Source of the DNA: Kofleriaceae bacterium | GTDB lineage: Bacteria > Myxococcota_A > Polyangia > Haliangiales > Haliangiaceae | NCBI GenBank assembly: GCA_020633495.1 | Contig: JACKDR010000009.1 | Span: 62,001-126,000, forward strand | Length of the DNA stretch: 64,000 nt | Direction: 5' to 3' | Shown here: piece after piece, positions 48,198-59,279 of the stretch | Position numbering within the stretch: position 1 is the stretch's first letter | Layout of the letters: every line of letters starts with the position of its first letter | Program-made: the position numbers and the translations under genes | The notes under the pieces: generated by a model | Told to the model about the DNA's origin: nothing | Databases searched by the model: none | The model's input: the letters and a program-made list of their open reading frames with translations, nothing else

Positions 48198-48201
<4 letters not shown>
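47980..48201 (+). CDS. feoA: FeoA-like ferrous iron transport accessory protein
   Basis: 73 residues, an SH3-like FeoA domain: RAFRRRLMEMGLVPGTEITIRNVAPLGDPLEIEVRHGRLSIRRSEAAQIRV shows the conserved MGLVPG turn, GDPLEIEV and LSIRRSEAA. FeoA supports Fe(II) import through FeoB, probably by contacting its cytosolic GTPase part. It overlaps feoB by 4 nt (GTGA). It is controlled by the Fur-like operator just upstream. Confidence 0.92.
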
Positions 48202-50348
<2,147 letters not shown>

Positions 50349-50399
50349 GGCGCCGCGTCGCGATCGCCGTCGCCGCGAGGTGATACCCTGGTCGCGACC

Positions 50400-51707
50400 G
50401 TGCGCTTCCCAGGCCGTCGCAAGCACAAGCACTACTTCCCGGTCCACGCCCGCGATCCGCTGTTCCAGGCGACCGGCGTCGACGGCCCCGCCGCCCGGAC
50501 CCACGTCGTGGGCATCGACCAGACCCTGGTCGACATCGACGCGCGCGTGCCCGACGAGCTGCTGGCCCGGTACGCCCTGCCCCGCGGCGCGTCGACGGTG
50601 ATCGCCAACGACGTCGCCGCCCGGCTCTACGACGAGCTGCTCGGCGGCGGCCTGATCTCGTACGAGTTCGCCGGCGGCACCGTCGGCAACACGCTGCACA
50701 ACTACTCGCTGCTGGCCGACGACGCGTCGATCCTGCTCGGGGTGATGAGCGAGACCATCCGGGTCGGCACCTCGGGCTACCGCTACCTGTCGAACACGTC
50801 GAGCCGGGTCAACCTCGATCACCTGCAGCCCGTCGACGGCGCGATCGGGCGCTGCTTCGCGCTGGTGACGCCCGACGGCGAGCGCACGTTCGCGATCAGC
50901 GAGGGCCAGATGAACGGGCTGCGGCCCGACAGCGTCCCGCCGGCGGTCTTCGACGACGCCTCGGCGCTGGTGATCTCGTCGTACCTGATGCGCGGCCAGC
51001 CCGGCGATCCCATGCCCGACGCCACGATGCGCGCGATCGAGCTGGCCCGGGCGCGCGGCGTCCCGGTCGTGCTCACGCTCGGCACCCGCTTCGTGATCGC
51101 CGAGCGCCCCGGGTTCTGGCGCGACTTCATCGCGGCGCACGTCGACGTCGTCGCGATGAACGAGGAGGAGGCCGAGGCGCTGACCGGCGAGGCCGATCCG
51201 CTGCGCGCGTGCGAGCGCGCGCTCGATCTGACCGAGCTGGTGCTGTGCACCGCCGGCGCCGCCGGCCTCTACCTCGCCGGCCACACCGACGACGACGTCA
51301 AGCGCGAGACCCGCTACCCGCTGCTGCCCGGCGCGATCCCCGAGTTCAACCGCCACGAGTTCAGCCGGCCGATGCGGCGGGCGGCGTGCACCGCGCCGCT
51401 CAAGGTCTTCGCGTACATCGCCCCGTACCACGGCGGCCCGGCGCGGATCACCAGCACCAACGGCGCCGGCGACGGCGCGCTGGCGGCGCTGCTGCACGAC
51501 ATGTCCGCCAACCGCTACCACCGCGCCAGCGTGCCCAACTCGTCGAAGCACGTCCGCGAGTTCCTGACCTACTCGTCGATGAGCCAGGTCTGTCGCTACG
51601 CCAACCGGGTCAGCTACCAGGTGCTCGCGCAGTCGGCGCCGCGGCTGACCCGCGGCCTGCCCGAGCGCGAGGAGGGCCTCGACGACGAGGCCTACTGGGC
51701 GCGCTGA
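50400..51707 (+). CDS. gsk: Inosine/guanosine kinase
   Basis: 435 residues of the PfkB (ribokinase) superfamily, matching the enterobacterial Gsk type: FPVHARDPLFQATG at the start, ISYEFAGGTVGNTLHNYSLL, NTSSRVNLDHLQPVDGAIGRCF, DVVAMNEEEAEALTGEADPL, and the signature TSTNGAGDGALAALLHDMSANRYHR with the catalytic Asp. It phosphorylates inosine and guanosine with ATP for purine salvage. GTG start, with TACCCT 10 nt upstream. The 3' end overlaps the convergent EEP lipoprotein gene by 16 nt. Confidence 0.95.
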   Translation: MRFPGRRKHKHYFPVHARDPLFQATGVDGPAARTHVVGIDQTLVDIDARVPDELLARYALPRGASTVIANDVAARLYDELLGGGLISYEFAGGTVGNTLHNYSLLADDASILLGVMSETIRVGTSGYRYLSNTSSRVNLDHLQPVDGAIGRCFALVTPDGERTFAISEGQMNGLRPDSVPPAVFDDASALVISSYLMRGQPGDPMPDATMRAIELARARGVPVVLTLGTRFVIAERPGFWRDFIAAHVDVVAMNEEEAEALTGEADPLRACERALDLTELVLCTAGAAGLYLAGHTDDDVKRETRYPLLPGAIPEFNRHEFSRPMRRAACTAPLKVFAYIAPYHGGPARITSTNGAGDGALAALLHDMSANRYHRASVPNSSKHVREFLTYSSMSQVCRYANRVSYQVLAQSAPRLTRGLPEREEGLDDEAYWAR

Positions 51708-52666
51708 GCCGGCGGCAGCGGGATCGACAGCACGACCGGCAGGTGATCGCTGACCACCTGCTCGTACCAGGGCTGCTCGCGATCGAGCGGCGGGATGACC
51801 GCGCTGACGTCGCCGACCTCGTCGAGCAGGCCGGCGCTGGTCACGATGTGATCGATCAGCGCCCCCGACGGGATGAAGCTCGCGGTGTGGGCGGCGGCCA
51901 GGGCGCTGGTGCGGAACCGGTAGCGATCCGGGGCGTCGAGCAGCGGCGCCAGGACGATGTCCTCGGGCGCGCCGTCCTCGGGCGCGAGGTCCTCGTTGTA
52001 GTCGCCGAGCAGGATCAGCTCGTCGTCGCCGCCGCCGTCGATCTCCGCGCGCATCCAGGCGTCGAGGGCGCGCACCGCGCTCTGGCGGCGCTGCCGGTCC
52101 TCCGGGGCCTCGCCGGCCTTGAGGTGGATGCCGACGAGGTCGAGCGTCCAGCCGCCGGCGACGGTGGCGTGGACGCGCAGCGGCGGCCGCGGGAAGGTGT
52201 ACGAGTCGGTCGCCAGGATCATCTCGGGCTCGGACAGCGTGACCACGTCCTCGCGGTACAGCATGCCGATCTTCTGGTAGCTGGTCGCGGTGTAGCGGTG
52301 CGGCGACAGCACCGCGGCGTAGCCGGGCAGCCGCGCGACCAGCTCGTCCCAGGCGGCGACGCTGGAGATCTCCTCGACCACGACGATGTCGAGGTCCATG
52401 CTGGCGACGAGATCGGCGACCAGCGCGACGGTCGAGTCATCCTTGGGGAACCACTCGATGTTCCAGCACGCGACGTCGAGGGTGTCGGGGCCGCCGACCG
52501 GGTCGACCAGATCGGTGCGCGGCGGCCGGAAGCCGGCGTCGCCGGTGAGCCCGGCGTCGGGCGCGGCGTCGTCGCGCAGCAGATCGCAGCCGGCGCCGAG
52601 CGCCGCGGTGGCCGCGATCAGGCCGCCGAGCATCCAGGCGGTGGCGGCGGCGCGGCGCGAGGTCAC
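51692..52666 (-). CDS. Endonuclease/exonuclease/phosphatase-fold lipoprotein
   Basis: 324 residues. A lipobox (AALGAGC) predicts membrane anchoring outside the cytoplasm. The EEP fold is clear: LDVACWNIEWFP, DIVVVEEISSVAAWDEL, LVGIHLKAGEAPEDRQRRQSAVRAL, ELILLGDYNEDLAPEDG (D-x-N) and VVSDHLPVVL with the terminal SDHxP. Candidates are a secreted nuclease or a phospholipase/phosphodiesterase of the sphingomyelinase type. GTG start with TATGCC 6 nt upstream; the long upstream extension overlaps the next gene and is a shadow. Confidence 0.87.
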   Translation of the reverse strand: MTSRRAAATAWMLGGLIAATAALGAGCDLLRDDAAPDAGLTGDAGFRPPRTDLVDPVGGPDTLDVACWNIEWFPKDDSTVALVADLVASMDLDIVVVEEISSVAAWDELVARLPGYAAVLSPHRYTATSYQKIGMLYREDVVTLSEPEMILATDSYTFPRPPLRVHATVAGGWTLDLVGIHLKAGEAPEDRQRRQSAVRALDAWMRAEIDGGGDDELILLGDYNEDLAPEDGAPEDIVLAPLLDAPDRYRFRTSALAAAHTASFIPSGALIDHIVTSAGLLDEVGDVSAVIPPLDREQPWYEQVVSDHLPVVLSIPLPPAQRAQ

Positions 52667-52672
52667 GTCGAC

Positions 52673-52678
52673 GGCATA
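52673..52678 (-). promoter_or_regulatory. -10-like TATGCC of the EEP lipoprotein
   Basis: TATGCC on the minus strand, exactly 6 nt before the GTG, in the short gap after the flavoprotein gene. Confidence 0.45.
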
Positions 52679-52707
52679 CCACGGGCGCCCGGCCCGGCGA
52701 TCGCCGA

Positions 52708-54342
52708 TCACGCGCCCCGCGCCCGCGCGATCGCCCGCGCGATGCGGACGCCGTCCATCGCGGCGCTGACGATGCCGCCGGCGTAGCCGGCGCCCTCGCC
52801 CGCCGGGTACAGCCCGGCGAGATCCGGGCTGGTCAGGGTCGTGGCGTCGCGCGGCACCCGGACCGGCGACGACGTCCGCGACTCGACGCCGACCAGCACG
52901 GCCTCGTCGGTGACGTAGCCGCGCATGCGCGCGCCCCACGCCCGCAGCGCCTCGCGCAGCCGCGGCGCCAGGGCCAGGCCGGTGGCGGCCAGGACCTCGC
53001 CGACGTCGCCGGCGGCGAGCCCGGGCTGGTACGAGGTGTCGGGCACGGTGGTCGAGCCGCGGCCGCGCACGAAGTCGGTGACCCGGGTCGCGGGCGCGCG
53101 CAGGGCGCCGCCGCCGGCGATCGCCGCGGCCTGCTCGAGCCGGCGCTGGACCTCGAGGCCGGCGCGCGGCCCGCGCAGGCCGAGCGCGGCGACGTCGTCG
53201 ACCTCGACGCCGATGACCAGGCCCGAGTTGGCGTACGGCGAGTCGCGCCGCGACAGGCTCATGCCGTTGACCACCAGGCCGTCGGGCTCGGTCGACGCCG
53301 GCACGATCCAGCCGCCCGGGCACATGCAGAACGAGAACACGCCGCGCTCGACGGTGGCGGCGCCGGCGCCGGCCGCGGCCGTCGCGCCGACGATCGGCGC
53401 GCGGCTCTGGTGCACCAGCTTGTACGCGGCGGCGCGCAGCCGGGGGTGGCCGGCGGCGCGGCCGTACTGCTGGGCGTCGATGATCGGCTGCGGGTGCTCG
53501 ACGCGCACGCCCATCGCGAACGACTTGGCCGCCAGGCCGACGCCGGCGGCGGCCAGCCAGTCGAAGACGTCGCGCGCCGAGTGGCCGGCGGCGACCACGA
53601 CGGTGCGCGCGGCGATCGTCGTGCCGTCGGCGAGCTCGACGCCGGCGACCTCGCGGCGGCCGTCGCGGACCTCGACGCCGAGGCCGGTGACCCGGGCGCC
53701 GAAGCGGAACTCGACGCCGCAGGCCTCGAGCCGCTCGCGCAGCGCGGTCACCACCTGGGGCAGCTTGTTGGAGCCGATGTGAGGGCGAGCGTCGACCAGG
53801 ATGCGCTCGGGCGCGCCGTTGCGGACCAGGACCTCGATGACGTCGCGGACGTCGCCGCGCTTGTGGGCCCGCGTGTACAGCTTGCCGTCGGAGTAGGTGC
53901 CGGCGCCGCCCTCGCCGAAGCAGTAGTTGCTGTCGGGGTCGACGACGCCGTGGCGGGTCAGGCCCTTGAGGTCCTTGCGGCGGGCCTGCACCGGCTTGCC
54001 GCGATCGAGGACGATCGACGCGATGCCGTCGCGGGCCAGCTGGTAGGCGCAGAACAGGCCGGCGGGGCCGCCGCCGACGATCACCACCGGCGCGCCGGCG
54101 ACCTCGCGCGGATCCGGCGCGCCCAGCGGCGGCGGCGCGGCGGGGGCGAAGCCGATCGTGAGGTGGAAGCGGACCCGGCCGCGGCGGGCGTCGATGGCGC
54201 GCCGCCGGACCTCGATCGGCGCCAGGGTCGCGACCGCGACGCCGAGGCGCGCGGCGACCCGGGCGCGCAGCGCGGCGTCGTCGTCGGGCTCGTCGAGGCC
54301 GAGCTCGAGCTCGACCTCGAGGTCGTCGTCGGGGGCGGCCAT
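52708..54342 (-). CDS. FAD-dependent oxidoreductase of the COG2509 type
   Basis: 544 residues. The N-terminus (about 1-80) is a small alpha/beta domain that precedes the flavoprotein. Rossmann motif VVIVGGGPAGLFCAYQLARDG, then YCFGEGGAGTYSDGKLYTR (a motif peculiar to this family), ILVDARPHIGSNKLPQVV, TVVVAAGHSARDVF and near the end GLYPAGEGAGYAGGIVSAAMDGVRIA. The family is annotated only as NAD(P)/FAD-dependent oxidoreductase, with a redox or tRNA-modification-like role guessed. The ATG overlaps the stop of the 3D-domain lipoprotein gene (TGATG), so the two are coupled. Confidence 0.92.
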   Translation of the reverse strand: MAAPDDDLEVELELGLDEPDDDAALRARVAARLGVAVATLAPIEVRRRAIDARRGRVRFHLTIGFAPAAPPPLGAPDPREVAGAPVVIVGGGPAGLFCAYQLARDGIASIVLDRGKPVQARRKDLKGLTRHGVVDPDSNYCFGEGGAGTYSDGKLYTRAHKRGDVRDVIEVLVRNGAPERILVDARPHIGSNKLPQVVTALRERLEACGVEFRFGARVTGLGVEVRDGRREVAGVELADGTTIAARTVVVAAGHSARDVFDWLAAAGVGLAAKSFAMGVRVEHPQPIIDAQQYGRAAGHPRLRAAAYKLVHQSRAPIVGATAAAGAGAATVERGVFSFCMCPGGWIVPASTEPDGLVVNGMSLSRRDSPYANSGLVIGVEVDDVAALGLRGPRAGLEVQRRLEQAAAIAGGGALRAPATRVTDFVRGRGSTTVPDTSYQPGLAAGDVGEVLAATGLALAPRLREALRAWGARMRGYVTDEAVLVGVESRTSSPVRVPRDATTLTSPDLAGLYPAGEGAGYAGGIVSAAMDGVRIARAIARARGA

Positions 54343-55040
54343 CAGGGCTGATCGGGGCAGCGGTCGCCGCCGGCCTGCACGGTGATCGTGCCGAGGCCGA
54401 GCTCGCCGTCGAGATCGCGGTACGCGGCGCGGAGCCCGACGAAGAAGTCGACGTGCTCGCCGACGATGCCGCCGCCGGTGTCGGCGGCGACGACGCAGCC
54501 GTCGTGGACGAACTGGCCCCAGCCGGCGTCGCCCGGCATGGTCACGCCGTCGAGCTCGGCGAGGTAGATGCCGGTGCCGTAGGCGATGACGTCGCGATCG
54601 ACGGCGATCGAGCGGAACGGCTCGAGCGCGCGGTTCTGGACCCCGTAGCCCCAGGGGTGGGCGTCGTCGGCCTCGGCGTAGCACGGCGTGGTCGCGCACG
54701 CGCAGGCGCCGGCGACGTTGAGCAGGCGACCGTCGAGCAGCCGCCCGGTGCCCTCGAGCGCGATCGCGTCGGCGAAGTCGGCCGACACCGTGGCGAGCAG
54801 GCCGCAGCTCTCGTCGTAGAGCGCGGTGTCGGCGGGGCCCGGGTGCTCGCCCTCGGACGCGACCCAGTAGTAGGTCAGCTGGAAGGTGCCGAGGACCTCG
54901 CCCGGGGGCGTGACGTTGGCGTCCGCGGGCAGGGCGGCGTCGGGGGCCAGGTCGCCGGCGTCGGGGCCGTCGTCATCGCCGCCGGCGGGCCCCGCATCGC
55001 AGGCGCACACCAGGGTCAGGAGCAGGGCGAGGCGGCGCAC
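54342..55040 (-). CDS. 3D-domain lipoprotein
   Basis: 232 residues. A lipobox (LLTLVCAC) is followed by an Asp/Pro-rich linker. The C-terminal two-thirds is a double-psi beta-barrel of the 3D (Asp-Asp-Asp) family: RSIAVDRDVIAYGTGIYLAELDGV, WGQFVHDGCVVAADTGGGIVGEHVDFFVG, with the three Asp in the expected places (VDRD, AADTGG, HVDFF). 3D domains occur in MltA-type lytic transglycosylases and Rpf-like cell-wall proteins, so peptidoglycan cleavage or binding is likely. The full MltA domain is absent. It is co-transcribed with the flavoprotein. Confidence 0.85.
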   Translation of the reverse strand: MRRLALLLTLVCACDAGPAGGDDDGPDAGDLAPDAALPADANVTPPGEVLGTFQLTYYWVASEGEHPGPADTALYDESCGLLATVSADFADAIALEGTGRLLDGRLLNVAGACACATTPCYAEADDAHPWGYGVQNRALEPFRSIAVDRDVIAYGTGIYLAELDGVTMPGDAGWGQFVHDGCVVAADTGGGIVGEHVDFFVGLRAAYRDLDGELGLGTITVQAGGDRCPDQP

Positions 55041-55133
55041 CGGTCCGGCATCCTGCCAGACTCGGGGGACCGGCCGCCAGCCGGCGCGCGCTGGCCGATT
55101 CTGTCCTCGACAAGGCGCTCCATTTCAGCTATT

Positions 55134-55139
55134 TATATT
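55134..55139 (+). promoter_or_regulatory. -10 TATATT of the tetR-like gene
   Basis: TATATT lies exactly 6 nt before the ATG, in a rare AT-rich island (55120-55146). The leading codons overlap the palindrome GAACGTTC, possibly an autoregulatory operator. Confidence 0.6.
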
Positions 55140-55145
55140 TTACGA

Positions 55146-55778
55146 ATGAACGTTCGGTCGCAAAAACAAGGGCGTGGACGGCCCCGGACCGGGGGCAAGC
55201 GCGACGACATCATGGACGCCGCCCTGGCCCTGTTCGCCGAGCGCGGCTTCCACGGCGCGGCGATCCCGGATATCGCCGAGCGCGCCGGCGTGGCCCCGGC
55301 GACCATCTACAGCCACTTCGCCGGCAAGGTGGAGCTGGTCAACGAGCTGTACCGGCGGGCCAAGCTGGCGCTGGGCGCCGCGCTGCTCACCTCGGTGCCG
55401 GCGGCGGCGCCGATGCGCGACCAGTTCGCGGCGCTGTGGCGCGCCCTGGTCCGGTTCGCGCGCGAGCAGCCGCGCGCGTTCGCGTTCCTCGAGCTGCACC
55501 ACCACGGCGACTACCTCGACGACGCCAGCCGCGCCCTCGAGCTGCGCGTGCTGACGCCGATCGCCGAGGTCCTCGAGCTCGGCCGCCGCCGCGGCGTGAC
55601 CAAGGACCTGCCGCCGCACCCGCTGATCGTGACGGTGTGGGGCGCCTTCGTCGGGATGATCAAGGCGGCGCGGCTCGGCTACTTCGAGCTGTCCGACGAC
55701 GTCTGCGCGCAGGTCGAGGCGACCTGCTGGGACGCGATCCGCGCGCCCGCCCCCGCAACAGGAGAGACCCGGTCATGA
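55146..55778 (+). CDS. TetR/AcrR-family transcriptional regulator
   Basis: 210 residues. The N-terminal helix-turn-helix is typical: RDDIMDAALALFAERGFHGAAIPDIAERAGVAPATIYSHFAGKVELVNELYRRA. The C-terminal effector domain (FLELHHHGDYLDDASRALELRVLTP) contains a HHH near the pocket. The start at 55146 lies 6 nt after TATATT, with no Shine-Dalgarno, and contains GAACGTTC. It overlaps the next gene (ATGA), so it probably regulates itself and that gene. Confidence 0.93.
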   Translation: MNVRSQKQGRGRPRTGGKRDDIMDAALALFAERGFHGAAIPDIAERAGVAPATIYSHFAGKVELVNELYRRAKLALGAALLTSVPAAAPMRDQFAALWRALVRFAREQPRAFAFLELHHHGDYLDDASRALELRVLTPIAEVLELGRRRGVTKDLPPHPLIVTVWGAFVGMIKAARLGYFELSDDVCAQVEATCWDAIRAPAPATGETRS

Positions 55779-56365
55779 ACACCCAGACGATCCCGCCCTC
55801 GCCCGCGCCGTCCGGCGCCACCGCCGCGCCGTCCGGCACCACCGCGGCGTCCCCCGCCGACGCCGGCGCCGCGCCGCGCGACCTCGACGACCTCGCCGCC
55901 CTCGACGTCGCCACCCTCGAGGCGGTGTACCGACGCGGCACCGTGCCGTCGTCGCTGCACGCCCTCGACGGCAGCCCGCGCTGCCGCATGCTCGCGGTCC
56001 GCGGCCTCGATCACGGCGCCGCCGGCGGCGCGATCCGCGGCCTCGCCGCGGCGCGCTTCTTCCCGTGGGCCGGCAAGAGCTTCGAGGCCCGCGGCGACGA
56101 CGCCGGCACCGGCATCAACCGGGTCCGCCTGGCCGGGACCCGACGCTGGTTCCCGTTCGAGACCCGCGTCGAGGCCTCGGCGATCGACGGCGCGCCGTGC
56201 ATCCTGCTCGACTACGACCTCGCCGCGAACCCCAAGCCGATCCGCATGATCCGCGACGAGCTGCGCGAGGTCGCGCCCGGGCTGTTCCTCGGCCCGGCGA
56301 TGCTCGACACCGGCAAGGGCGACCCGCGCCTGGTGCTGTTCTTCGCCTGCCACGTCGGGAACTGA
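55775..56365 (+). CDS. Unknown protein coupled to the TetR regulator
   Basis: 196 residues, no signal peptide. A Pro/Ala/Thr linker at the N-terminus leads to a conserved-looking beta-rich body: TVPSSLHALDGSPRCRMLAVRGL, FFPWAGKSFEARGDDAGTGINRV, WFPFETRVEASAIDGAPCILLDYDL, then PIRMIRDELREVAPGLFLGPAMLD and LVLFFACHVGN. The pattern 'LDYDLxxNPxPIRxIRDE...PGLFLGPA' looks family-like but was not identified. Start ATG overlaps the regulator's stop, so the two are translationally coupled. A lipid- or small-molecule-binding role is conceivable. Confidence 0.7.
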   Translation: MNTQTIPPSPAPSGATAAPSGTTAASPADAGAAPRDLDDLAALDVATLEAVYRRGTVPSSLHALDGSPRCRMLAVRGLDHGAAGGAIRGLAAARFFPWAGKSFEARGDDAGTGINRVRLAGTRRWFPFETRVEASAIDGAPCILLDYDLAANPKPIRMIRDELREVAPGLFLGPAMLDTGKGDPRLVLFFACHVGN

Positions 56366-56427
56366 CGGCGCGGCGGGCGACGCTACGATCCCGCGGACTT
56401 GCGATATCGAACGCAACCCGGGCCGGC

Positions 56428-57260
56428 ATGGCGTCGATAGCGGCCGCCATGAGCCAGGATCGGACCGACGACCGAGCCGTTGCCCCTGCCGCGAAGTCCG
56501 ACGCGACCGACGCCTCGGCGAGCCGCCCCCGTCGCGCCGCGCCCGACGAGATCGACACGATGGCCGCCAGCGTGGTCGCGGGTGCAACGGCGGGCGCCGC
56601 CGCCGCGTCCGCGGCCCCGGCCCCGGGGGCGGCCCGACTCACCCCGGACTTCGGCGGTGGGACGCCCGATCTGGGCGAACGCCGACCAAGGTCGGCATCT
56701 TCAGCGCGACGCTCACGGTGTCGGCCTGGTGGGTCGACGGCCACACCGAGACGCGGACCCTGACGCTCACGGCCACCGCGCGCGAGCTGGACCAGGTCGG
56801 CAAGCGGGGCGAAGTGCTGGACGTCGGGACCGACGAGATGGACGCCGACCTGGCGCGAGCCGGTGGCGACGATGTCTCCGCGAGGGGGGTCCTCGATCTG
56901 ACGCTCGATGTTCCCGGACGAGGAGCGCGCGTGATCCGTGCTCGACTTGCCGGCATCGCCGCCGAGATCGTCGCCCGGCTCAACGACCGGCCCCTGCGCG
57001 ACCTCGGCATCCCGATCCGGTTCATCCTCGGCGATCGCGTCGAGAGACCGACGATGATCACCGTCGACGAGGCCGGCCGGGTCCGTGCCGAAGGAGACTA
57101 CGGCGCCCTCGCCAGCCACGGCGACGACGCGGCCAGCGCGACGAACGAAGCGCAGGCGTTTGCCGGCACCCAGGCGCTGGTGGACCGCGTGATGGCACAA
57201 TCGCTGGCCACCATGGGCATCAAGGTCGAACACGACGACTCGACGGGAGAGCGGGCGTGA
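56428..57260 (+). CDS. Hypothetical protein (frameshifted)
   Basis: About 277 codons. The N-terminal 80 residues are Ala/Asp-rich and low in complexity. The frame breaks near 56683. Restoring one base gives ERRTKVGIFSATLTVSAWWVDGHT, and the downstream frame continues as a beta/alpha body (LTATARELDQVGKRGEVLDV, RLAGIAAEIVARLNDRPLRDLGIPIRFI, QALVDRVMAQSLATMGIKVEHDD). No family was recognised. A second ATG at 56449 is an equally plausible start. Its stop overlaps the next gene's GTG (GTGA). Confidence 0.5.
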
Positions 57261-58255
57261 CGGGGTGGACCCCGTCCGCCCGCCTCGGCCTGGGCGGCGT
57301 CGTGGCGGTCGCGCTCGCCACGTCGCCGGCCTGCGATCGCGACGCGCATCGGGGGCCTCGTCGCGACGCCTCCGACGCCGCGCCCAGGGCTCCGATCGAC
57401 CAGCTCGTGCTCGTGAGCGCCGGCTGGTTCACGGGTGGGTGTCTCGGCATGATGGGAGACCGCGATGAGCTAGAGGAAGTCCGGGCCAGGGCAGAGCGCT
57501 GCGTGATCCTCGCCCCGCCCCGGCGGCTGTGGTTGTCGGCGTTCGAGGTTCAGCGCCGTGAGGTGAGCACCGCCGACTACCTGGCGTGCGTCGCGGCGAA
57601 CGCCTGCCAGGATCAAGACCTTCTCCGCCTGCGCAGCCGCGATCCACGGTCTCCCGCCGAGGTCCCGCACCACGAGGCTGACGCGTACTGCCGATGGCGC
57701 AACCTGCGCCTGCCGTCGGCCGCGGAGTGGCAGAAGGCTGCGCGCGGCACGGACGAGCGTCTGTTTCCGTGGGGTGATGATCCGCCAGACTGTCTGCTCG
57801 CGGCGATCAACGCACCCGGCTGCGACGGCTTCGGCCCGGTTGGCCAGCACCCTCGAGGTCGCAGTCCTTTTGGTGCCGAGGACATGTTCGGGAACGCAGA
57901 CGAGTGGGTCGCGGATCGCAGTCCCGCGAAGCTCGATTCCGTCCACGGGCAACCAGTATTCGAGAGCGAAGCGACGGCGGCGCACATCGTCTTGCGCCTG
58001 GTCCGGAGCTCGATCCGTGTCCGCTGGGCCGACCACACCGCCGTGGATCCAGCGGGTCCACGTGGTGCCAGCGACGCGGAGGGCCAGGGGGACTACCTCG
58101 CGCTCGGCGCACCGGGCATCGCCGATGCCTTCCCGGCTCGAGCGGACTCTCGCCTGGGCTTCCGCTGCGTCCGTTCGGTGCCCGGACCCACGCCCCCGTC
58201 ACCCCTCCCGGTGCTGATCGACGACCCTCCCACCCCAGCCGGACGCGCTCCATGA
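57257..58255 (+). CDS. FGE-fold lipoprotein, copy 1
   Basis: 332 residues. A lipobox-like signal (VALATSPAC) is followed by the SUMF1/FGE fold: SAGWFTGGCLG, RRLWLSAFEVQRREVSTADYLACV, RLPSAAEWQKAARGTDERLFPWGDDPPDC, GQHPRGRSPFGAEDMFGNADEWVAD and SRLGFRCVRS. In FGE these residues build the substrate-binding face; the catalytic Cys pair of sulfatase-activating enzymes is not evident, so a non-enzymatic or different role is likely. It is the first of two tandem copies; the second is at 58299. Confidence 0.85.
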   Translation: MTGWTPSARLGLGGVVAVALATSPACDRDAHRGPRRDASDAAPRAPIDQLVLVSAGWFTGGCLGMMGDRDELEEVRARAERCVILAPPRRLWLSAFEVQRREVSTADYLACVAANACQDQDLLRLRSRDPRSPAEVPHHEADAYCRWRNLRLPSAAEWQKAARGTDERLFPWGDDPPDCLLAAINAPGCDGFGPVGQHPRGRSPFGAEDMFGNADEWVADRSPAKLDSVHGQPVFESEATAAHIVLRLVRSSIRVRWADHTAVDPAGPRGASDAEGQGDYLALGAPGIADAFPARADSRLGFRCVRSVPGPTPPSPLPVLIDDPPTPAGRAP

Positions 58256-58302
58256 CAGAGCCAACGACCGTCGCGCCCTACCCGACCGGAGTCAGCGGGT
58301 GA
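58252..58302 (+). pseudogene. 16-codon remnant of the first copy of the downstream gene
   Basis: A mini-ORF MTEPTTVAPYPTGVSG that begins almost exactly like the gene at 59272 (MTEPTTLAPYP). It lies in the same place relative to the FGE-fold copy, so it is the truncated partner of the duplication. Confidence 0.75.
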
Positions 58303-59279
58303 CGATGCGGCGAAGCAGCGCCTGGATGCTCGCGGTGACCAGCGCCTCCCTGACGTGCTCGCCCGCCTGCGGTCGGGATCGCCGCTCGAGTCCACCTGCG
58401 CACGACGCGACACCGGCCAGCGTGATGCTGGCCGACGACATGGTGCCGGTGCAGGCGGGATGGTTCACCGCGGGCTGCACGGGCGCGGTCGTCGGGCCCA
58501 CGACCCGACCCGAGACACCAGAGATCTGCGTCGTCCTGGATCCACCGCGCCGGCTCTGGCTGTCGTCCTTCGAGATCGATCGCCGCGAGACCCCCCGCGG
58601 CGAGTATCGTAGGTGCGTCGACGACGGGGCCTGCCCGGAGCCGCGAGTGCCCGCCCTGGAAGGCGACGAGCGGGTTCCCGTGGAAGTGGAGCACGCCGGA
58701 GCCGCGGCGTTCTGTGCGTGGCGGGGCAAGCGCTTGCCGACAGCGCTCGAGTGGCAGAAGGCCGCGCGCGGCACGGACGACCGGATCTTCCCCTGGGGCG
58801 ACGATCCGCCGACATGCTTGCTCGCGGCGGTGGCACTACCCGGGTGCGACAGTCTCGTGGCCGTGGGTCAACACCCACGTGGGCGCAGCCCGTTTGGCGC
58901 CGAAGACATGTTCGGCAACGCGGCCGAGTGGGTCGCCGATCCGGCCACGGATGACGAGTACACCCGGGATGGTGAGATCCGCTTCACGACGGAGATCCAC
59001 GACGGATACAGCATCCAGCGGGTCGACTGGGCGGCGCTCCACATCCACTGGGCCGATCCGACGCTCGTCGATCCCGCCCCCGCGCGCAGGAGCGGGCCAG
59101 AGGCTGACCGCGAATACGTCTACATGGGTGCGCCCACGATCGACGATCGCAGCCATGGCGGCGCTCGGACTCGCGTCGGCTTTCGCTGCGCGCGGTCGGT
59201 CACGGGCCCACCGCCCCCCGCGGCTCCGGTCGCCCCGGACCGCACGGGACCCGCAGGCGGGGACGCGCCCCATGACTGA
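58299..59279 (+). CDS. FGE-fold lipoprotein, copy 2
   Basis: 326 residues, paralogous to copy 1. Lipobox region SASLTCSPAC, then VQAGWFTAGCTG, RRLWLSSFEIDRRETPRGEY, RLPTALEWQKAARGTDDRIFPWGDDPPTC, GQHPRGRSPFGAEDMFGNAAEWVAD and RVGFRCARS. Long blocks are near-identical to copy 1 whereas the intervening loops differ, so the duplication is not very recent. The ATG at 58305 is an alternative start. It overlaps the downstream gene's start by 8 nt. Confidence 0.85.
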   Translation: MTMRRSSAWMLAVTSASLTCSPACGRDRRSSPPAHDATPASVMLADDMVPVQAGWFTAGCTGAVVGPTTRPETPEICVVLDPPRRLWLSSFEIDRRETPRGEYRRCVDDGACPEPRVPALEGDERVPVEVEHAGAAAFCAWRGKRLPTALEWQKAARGTDDRIFPWGDDPPTCLLAAVALPGCDSLVAVGQHPRGRSPFGAEDMFGNAAEWVADPATDDEYTRDGEIRFTTEIHDGYSIQRVDWAALHIHWADPTLVDPAPARRSGPEADREYVYMGAPTIDDRSHGGARTRVGFRCARSVTGPPPPAAPVAPDRTGPAGGDAPHD

